NCBI GenBank assembly: GCA_017439405.1
Contig: JAFSJF010000078.1
Coordinates: 1-64,000 of the forward strand
DNA length: 64,000 nt
Reading direction: 5' to 3'
Source: Bacteroidales bacterium
GTDB taxonomy: Bacteria; Bacteroidota; Bacteroidia; Bacteroidales; F082
A model generated the notes under the pieces. The model did no database searches. It was not told where the DNA came from and saw nothing but the letters and a program-made list of their open reading frames with translations. Position numbers and translations under genes: made by a program. Shown in pieces: positions 60,364 through 64,000 of this stretch. Each line of letters opens with the position of its first letter. Positions within the stretch are counted from its first letter, which is position 1.

Positions 60364-60756
60364 ATGGACTTCAATAGATTGACAAGAAATAGTTTCCCGG
60401 GAATCCTGTGCGGAATCTTCATTCTTTTCCTCACAGGACTTCCGGGTTCTGTTTTTCCACGTGTCAAGCCCGTCATCGGGATGGACAAGATGGTACACAT
60501 CCTCATGTATGCCACCTTCGCGTTTTTATGCATCTGGGGCTACCGCAAACAGTTCGTTTCCAACGGGAAAGCCTATCAAAAGAAGGCCCTGCTGCTTACG
60601 GCACTCATTGGCATCGGCTATGGCGGGCTCACCGAACTCATGCAGGAATTCCTGGTGCCTACGCGCACTGGCGACTGGTTCGACTTCCTCGCCGACAGCA
60701 TGGGCACCCTCGTCGGTGTGTCGGTTTTTTTTCTTTTTTTCAAGGACAAAAAATAA
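60364..60756 (+). CDS. VanZ-like membrane protein (130 aa)
   Basis: A short integral membrane protein of the VanZ-like family: four hydrophobic segments, the DKMVHILMYATFAFL motif in the second, and the typical LTELMQEF followed by RTGDWFDFLADSMGTLVG. The family is named after the teicoplanin-resistance accessory VanZ, but most members have no known function, and resistance should not be assumed here. I chose the ATG at 60364 (MDFNRLTRN); an upstream ATG at 60337 would add residues encoded by the inverted-repeat element. Confidence 0.88.
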   Translation: MDFNRLTRNSFPGILCGIFILFLTGLPGSVFPRVKPVIGMDKMVHILMYATFAFLCIWGYRKQFVSNGKAYQKKALLLTALIGIGYGGLTELMQEFLVPTRTGDWFDFLADSMGTLVGVSVFFLFFKDKK

Positions 60757-60842
60757 AATTCGCCTCGACCGCGTTTTGTATTCAAATTATTACTACTTTC
60801 GCAACGTGATTCATTAAGCAATAATTCAAAAGACACATAACT

Positions 60843-61523
60843 ATGGAAGAGAAAAAGTCAGCAAAAGCCAATCTTGAGAACAAGAAACTGATGTTCACCC
60901 AGATAGGCCTCATCATCAGCTTACTGATTGCTTGGTTAGCCTTCGAGCACAAGAGCTACGACAAGCGCGAAATCGACCCCAGCCTGCTCCGCACCGCCGA
61001 GGTGGTGGAAGAGGAAATGGTTGACATCACCAAGCAAGAGGAACAGAAACCGCAACCCGTGGAAGTTCCGAAGCAGACCACCCAGTTGGAAATCGTGCAA
61101 GACGACGTTGAGGTGGAAGACATCGAAATCAACGCCGAAGTCGAGCAAAACGAAGTCATTGAGGAGTATGTGGCTCCCGAAATCGAGGAAGAGGAAGTCG
61201 TGGAGCAGGAAATCTTCCAGATTGTGGAAGAGATGCCTTCCTTCCCTGGCGGCGAGCAGAAACTGCTGGAGTATGTCGCCAAGAACACCAAGTACCCTCA
61301 GATTGCCCGTGAGAGCGGCATCCAAGGACGTGTGTTCATCGGTTTCGTCGTCGAGACCGACGGCAGCATCTCCAACGTGAAGGTGCTCCGTGGCATCGGC
61401 GGCGGCTGCGACGAAGAAGCCGTGCGCGTCATCAAGTCGTTGCCCAAGTGGAAGCCTGGCAAGCAACGCGGCAAGGCCGTGCGCGTGTCGTACCAAATCC
61501 CCGTGAACTTCAAGCTGCAATAA
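60843..61523 (+). CDS. TonB-family energy transducer (226 aa)
   Basis: The protein has an N-terminal cytoplasmic stretch, one membrane helix (about 18-35, FTQIGLIISLLIAWLAF) and a long acidic periplasmic linker (about 45-130). It ends in a TonB C-terminal domain (about 132-226): PSFPGGEQKLLEYVAKNTKY, then GRVFIGFVVETDGSISNVKV, a GGGCDEEAVRVIKS helix and KAVRVSYQIPVNFKL. It should pass proton-motive force to an outer-membrane TonB-dependent receptor, probably with ExbB/ExbD encoded elsewhere. The linker is Glu/Val rich rather than the classic Pro/Lys. It closes the ruvA-sprA cluster and is followed by a strong terminator. Confidence 0.93.
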   Translation: MEEKKSAKANLENKKLMFTQIGLIISLLIAWLAFEHKSYDKREIDPSLLRTAEVVEEEMVDITKQEEQKPQPVEVPKQTTQLEIVQDDVEVEDIEINAEVEQNEVIEEYVAPEIEEEEVVEQEIFQIVEEMPSFPGGEQKLLEYVAKNTKYPQIARESGIQGRVFIGFVVETDGSISNVKVLRGIGGGCDEEAVRVIKSLPKWKPGKQRGKAVRVSYQIPVNFKLQ

Positions 61524-61549
61524 GCCTGAAGCGTGGTTTCAAGAAATCC

Positions 61550-61579
61550 AAAAAAGCCAGCGTTGAAGCTGGCTTTTTT
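61550..61579 (+). terminator. Rho-independent terminator after the tonB-like gene
   Basis: Perfect 12-bp stem AAAAAAGCCAGC / GCTGGCTTTTTT with loop GTTGAA. Confidence 0.92.
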
Positions 61580-61727
61580 CGTTTCAGTCGCGTCCCAACA
61601 GCCAGCCCAAGGCGAGAACTATTCCGATAGAATGCAGAAAAACAGCCTCTGGATTCCGATAAAACGCATCGAATGTAAAGCTCTTACGATTTCAATCCCT
61701 GACCACATACACCCTGCCCTCCCGTCC

Positions 61728-61829
61728 GCGTCTGAAAGACGCAACCTCCAGTAACCGTAGGCCGCGACCTACGGCAGCACACCGGCAGGCAAACCCATAC
61801 ACAACACGGCGGACACACGCGGTGTGTCC
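61728..61829. repeat. Cluster of three REP-like hairpins in the 435-nt gap
   Basis: The gap 61524-61958 has no gene. Besides the two terminators it holds three hairpins: GCGTCT/AGACGC (61728-61742), CCGTAGG/CCTACGG (61755-61774) and GGACACAC/GTGTGTCC (61811-61829, followed by CCTACAG). The last has the same design as the hairpins inside the RAYT gene at 39482-39605, suggesting dispersal of one element family. Confidence 0.7.
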
Positions 61830-61848
61830 CTACAGACCCACACTATAA

Positions 61849-61876
61849 CAAAAGGCAACCCGAAGGCTGCCTTTTG
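61849..61876. terminator. Terminator-like hairpin upstream of convergent gene end
   Basis: CAAAAGGCA pairs with TGCCTTTTG around a 10-nt loop. It is symmetric, with short T-tracts, and probably serves the minus-strand gene ending at 61959. Confidence 0.65.
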
Positions 61877-61958
61877 CGTTATACATGGGAATTGCAAATT
61901 CCCCTCTTACCTCTTGCAAATGGCAAATTAGCAAGAACAGGGTGAATGGGTAAATAGG

Positions 61959-64000
61959 TCAGAAAGCGAGGACGGCTCGAACAGATTTCGATGCGTCCTT
62001 GAGGTCATGGTCGCCCTCGCCGGCGAATATCTCGCCCCCGCCGTTGATGCCCGAGACGTGTGCCTGGGCAGTGTTGTCAGCGAACTCCGTAGATGACCAG
62101 TATATGTTAGTCATGGACTCGGTTTCCGGATTAAAACGAGCCGTCGGGATGGCTGTGCCTCCGACATTTTCGATAGCGGTGTTCAGGGCTGTGCCATTAT
62201 AACCGTAAGTGTCGCGGATATGCTTCCAATCTTCCCAGCTGGGCAGCCTCCACGTCTGGCCTGTCACGATAGGTGTGTGGGCGGCTGCTCCGCTTGCGCC
62301 GCAGGCCGTGCTCCAGTCCATCGTGCTGGCTTCGTCGGCGAGGGCGATGACCAGGCCGTTAGAGCCGTCCTTGTAGGCCACCATGCCCGCAGCGGACACG
62401 CCATCGGGCAGGTTGTCCTTGTCGGCTGCGGCGTATGCCAGTCCGTCAGTGCCTACTAATTCGCCAACTTCAGAGTCGGCAAGTGCGTGGCCTCCAGTGG
62501 CGGGAGCTGCCGAAGGATAATAGAAAGGACTCTCCGTTACATTACCCGAAACACCGCCGATCAGCACCGAACCAGTTCCGCCAAAAATAGAGTATGCAGC
62601 AGATGAACCACCCTTCGTTGCTACGACTTGCGTCACGCCGTCTGTAATGGTGATGCTGGCAACATCGCCACTTCCAGAAACGCCAATCCCAGGAGCGGCA
62701 GCACCGCCATTGGCTGAAACCGTTCCGCCATTGATCAATATGGCGCCACACTGAGCGGAGTTGCCACTGCCAATGCCTGCGCCACTTGTTCCGCCAGTGG
62801 CCGTAACCGTTCCGCCGCTGATGGTGATGTTGCCGCAGCTTGAATTGTTGGCGCCACCGATGCCCGCTGCATTGCTGCCACCGTTAGCCGTGATGGTGCC
62901 GCCCAGAATGACAATATTGCCACAAGCAATTGGCTCAGAAACAGAACCACTGTAACCGGCCCCGATGCCCGCGCCCTTGCCATTGCTGCTGGCGGCGAGA
63001 AATCCCGAGCCGTTGATGCTGAGCGTGTTGTCCTCGGGCACAATGATGCCGGGATAGTTTTCGTGGAATCCCTTCACGGTGTTTGTGCCATCAAGGAGAA
63101 TGGTGGCGTCGCCTGCGCAAGTGATGCCGGCATAGTCACCGTTGGTCCAATTGCCCTCAGCATTGATGCTTACACCGCTCAAGGTCACTGCCGCGCCGTC
63201 GGCGATGGTGATTTTGACTTTTGCGCCGAGTGTTCCTGTCACCGTCCAGCCGTCTTCAACTACTGTATTTTCAGTGACCGTCGAAAGGTCGATGGTTTTA
63301 TTGCCATCTGGAGTGTTTATGGTCAATCGAGGGAAACTATAACCTTCAGGCTCGTAATAGCGATCCATAAAAATCTGGGTCATATAGGGCCGGCAGCCTG
63401 TGTATCCATTGGTGTAAACCGTGCCTTCTTCACCAGGTGCGAGCGCATTAATATTAGGAAGCACAATCGCCCAAGTCTCGTTATCTGCGTTCTTGCCTGC
63501 CATTCTGATGACACCATCGCCGTCCATATCATAAGAGAAGCCGTTGTTGTCGGCATCGCTGTCGGCTTTATTAAAGCTGATGATCACTTTATTATTCATG
63601 CCTTTGACGGAAACGGGGGCAAAGGACGGGGAATCGATACTGTACTTCGCCAACGAGCATTTGTTGTGCAAACGGGCTGTGTAGGTTGTAACACTTGATG
63701 AGTAGGTCTCGTTGGCCGGAGCCATCGAAATCACCGGCAGTCCGGAGGTTTGGTCGCTGATGTTTACATAGCAATTTGATGCGTATGTTTCAACTTGTTC
63801 CAATTCTGCTGCCGTAGTGACATTCATCACGGGCTTGTTTCCACAGAAATAGAAATAAAGCGTGGCACCCTCCGTTGCGTGAATGATATCGCCGCTGAAG
63901 TTCGTGCCGTTGTGAATCAAATCGCCAAGATACTTGCTATCGCTCACAACAAGGATCTTGTCGCCAGTAGTGAAATTCACGTCGACACCGCTAACATTCA
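61959..64000 (-). CDS. Beta-helix surface protein with DUF1566/Lcl_C-like C-terminus (N-terminus outside window)
   Basis: The frame is open through the right window edge, so the gene starts beyond it; the GTG at 63980 is not a real start. About 680 residues are seen. The N-terminal visible part (to about residue 220) is beta-rich. It is followed by a strand region (TVTGTLGAKVKITIADGAAVTL) and about four repeats of the type CGNIxIxGGTxTAxGGxxxAGIG, a beta-helix resembling the Cthe_2159 carbohydrate-binding fold. The C-terminus has TWRLPSWEDWKHI, then IYWSSTEF and KSVRAVLAF, typical of DUF1566/Lcl_C domains. Likely a cell-surface protein; the ligand is unknown. Confidence 0.85.
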   Translation of the reverse strand, partial: NVSGVDVNFTTGDKILVVSDSKYLGDLIHNGTNFSGDIIHATEGATLYFYFCGNKPVMNVTTAAELEQVETYASNCYVNISDQTSGLPVISMAPANETYSSSVTTYTARLHNKCSLAKYSIDSPSFAPVSVKGMNNKVIISFNKADSDADNNGFSYDMDGDGVIRMAGKNADNETWAIVLPNINALAPGEEGTVYTNGYTGCRPYMTQIFMDRYYEPEGYSFPRLTINTPDGNKTIDLSTVTENTVVEDGWTVTGTLGAKVKITIADGAAVTLSGVSINAEGNWTNGDYAGITCAGDATILLDGTNTVKGFHENYPGIIVPEDNTLSINGSGFLAASSNGKGAGIGAGYSGSVSEPIACGNIVILGGTITANGGSNAAGIGGANNSSCGNITISGGTVTATGGTSGAGIGSGNSAQCGAILINGGTVSANGGAAAPGIGVSGSGDVASITITDGVTQVVATKGGSSAAYSIFGGTGSVLIGGVSGNVTESPFYYPSAAPATGGHALADSEVGELVGTDGLAYAAADKDNLPDGVSAAGMVAYKDGSNGLVIALADEASTMDWSTACGASGAAAHTPIVTGQTWRLPSWEDWKHIRDTYGYNGTALNTAIENVGGTAIPTARFNPETESMTNIYWSSTEFADNTAQAHVSGINGGGEIFAGEGDHDLKDASKSVRAVLAF

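Noticed and set aside
60364-60756. Glycopeptide resistance from the VanZ-like gene
   Set aside because: VanZ-like membrane proteins are widespread and there are no other van genes here; resistance cannot be claimed.
61524-61958. Possible small gene (codons from 61533) in the gap after the tonB-like gene
   Set aside because: The frame runs through the terminator and hairpin cluster and the product has no recognisable features.

Overview
The window comes from a member of the Bacteroidota, most likely an uncultured gut- or rumen-type Bacteroidales. Supporting signs are a type IX secretion (T9SS) C-terminal sorting domain, a SprA-family T9SS outer-membrane translocon, a DUF3244 protein, a TPR/LuxR-type hybrid regulator, RhuM-family genes, an AAA-ATPase-like/PD-(D/E)XK gene, and promoters that fit the Bacteroidota pattern TTTG / about 19-22 nt / TAnnTTTG. 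Shine-Dalgarno sequences are mostly absent, with one striking exception (32791). Taxonomy is inferred from gene content only.

Region 1 (1-33104) is the unusual part. It is a plus-strand, very tightly packed block: the 3' end of a RhuM-family gene, a 1070-aa protein, a 1903-aa protein, a 548-aa AAA/PD-(D/E)XK protein, a giant protein of about 7260 aa, and a 100-aa single-pass protein. The 1070-, 1903- and 7260-aa proteins are paralogues built from dozens of short beta-strand-like repeats centred on V(Y/F)GGG. They share a module of about 430-460 residues, found twice in the first, once in the second and once in the third. The giant also carries long-period duplications of about 4.8 kb, a GLUG-type region and a T9SS type A sorting domain. 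The second gene, the AAA gene and the giant gene overlap by 1 and 4 nt, so they are probably translated as a coupled unit.

Region 2 (33105-41600) holds housekeeping and accessory genes: a zinc-ribbon membrane protein; a minus-strand antitoxin-YoeB-mtnN operon; a LOG-family hydrolase followed by a fused P-loop kinase/dCMP deaminase; a lipoprotein whose VWA motifs are in circularly permuted order; a REP-associated tyrosine transposase (RAYT) bracketed by its palindromes and with palindromes inside its reading frame; and an ECF sigma factor with two small membrane proteins.

Region 3 (41600-51600) has nifJ (pyruvate:ferredoxin oxidoreductase), an intact RhuM gene behind a 25-bp perfect palindrome, a Cys-rich lipoprotein, a TPR-LuxR regulator, a DUF3244 protein, a small T9SS cargo protein and a lipoprotein.

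Region 4 (51600-61600) is the core cluster ruvA-sprA-gcvH-vanZ-like-tonB-like. SprA is the T9SS translocon pore, so the secretion machine and cargo that would use it lie in the same 64 kb. The right end (61959-64000, minus) is the 3' part of a beta-helix protein ending in a DUF1566/Lcl_C-like domain, cut by the window edge. I saw no rRNA, tRNA or CRISPR array.
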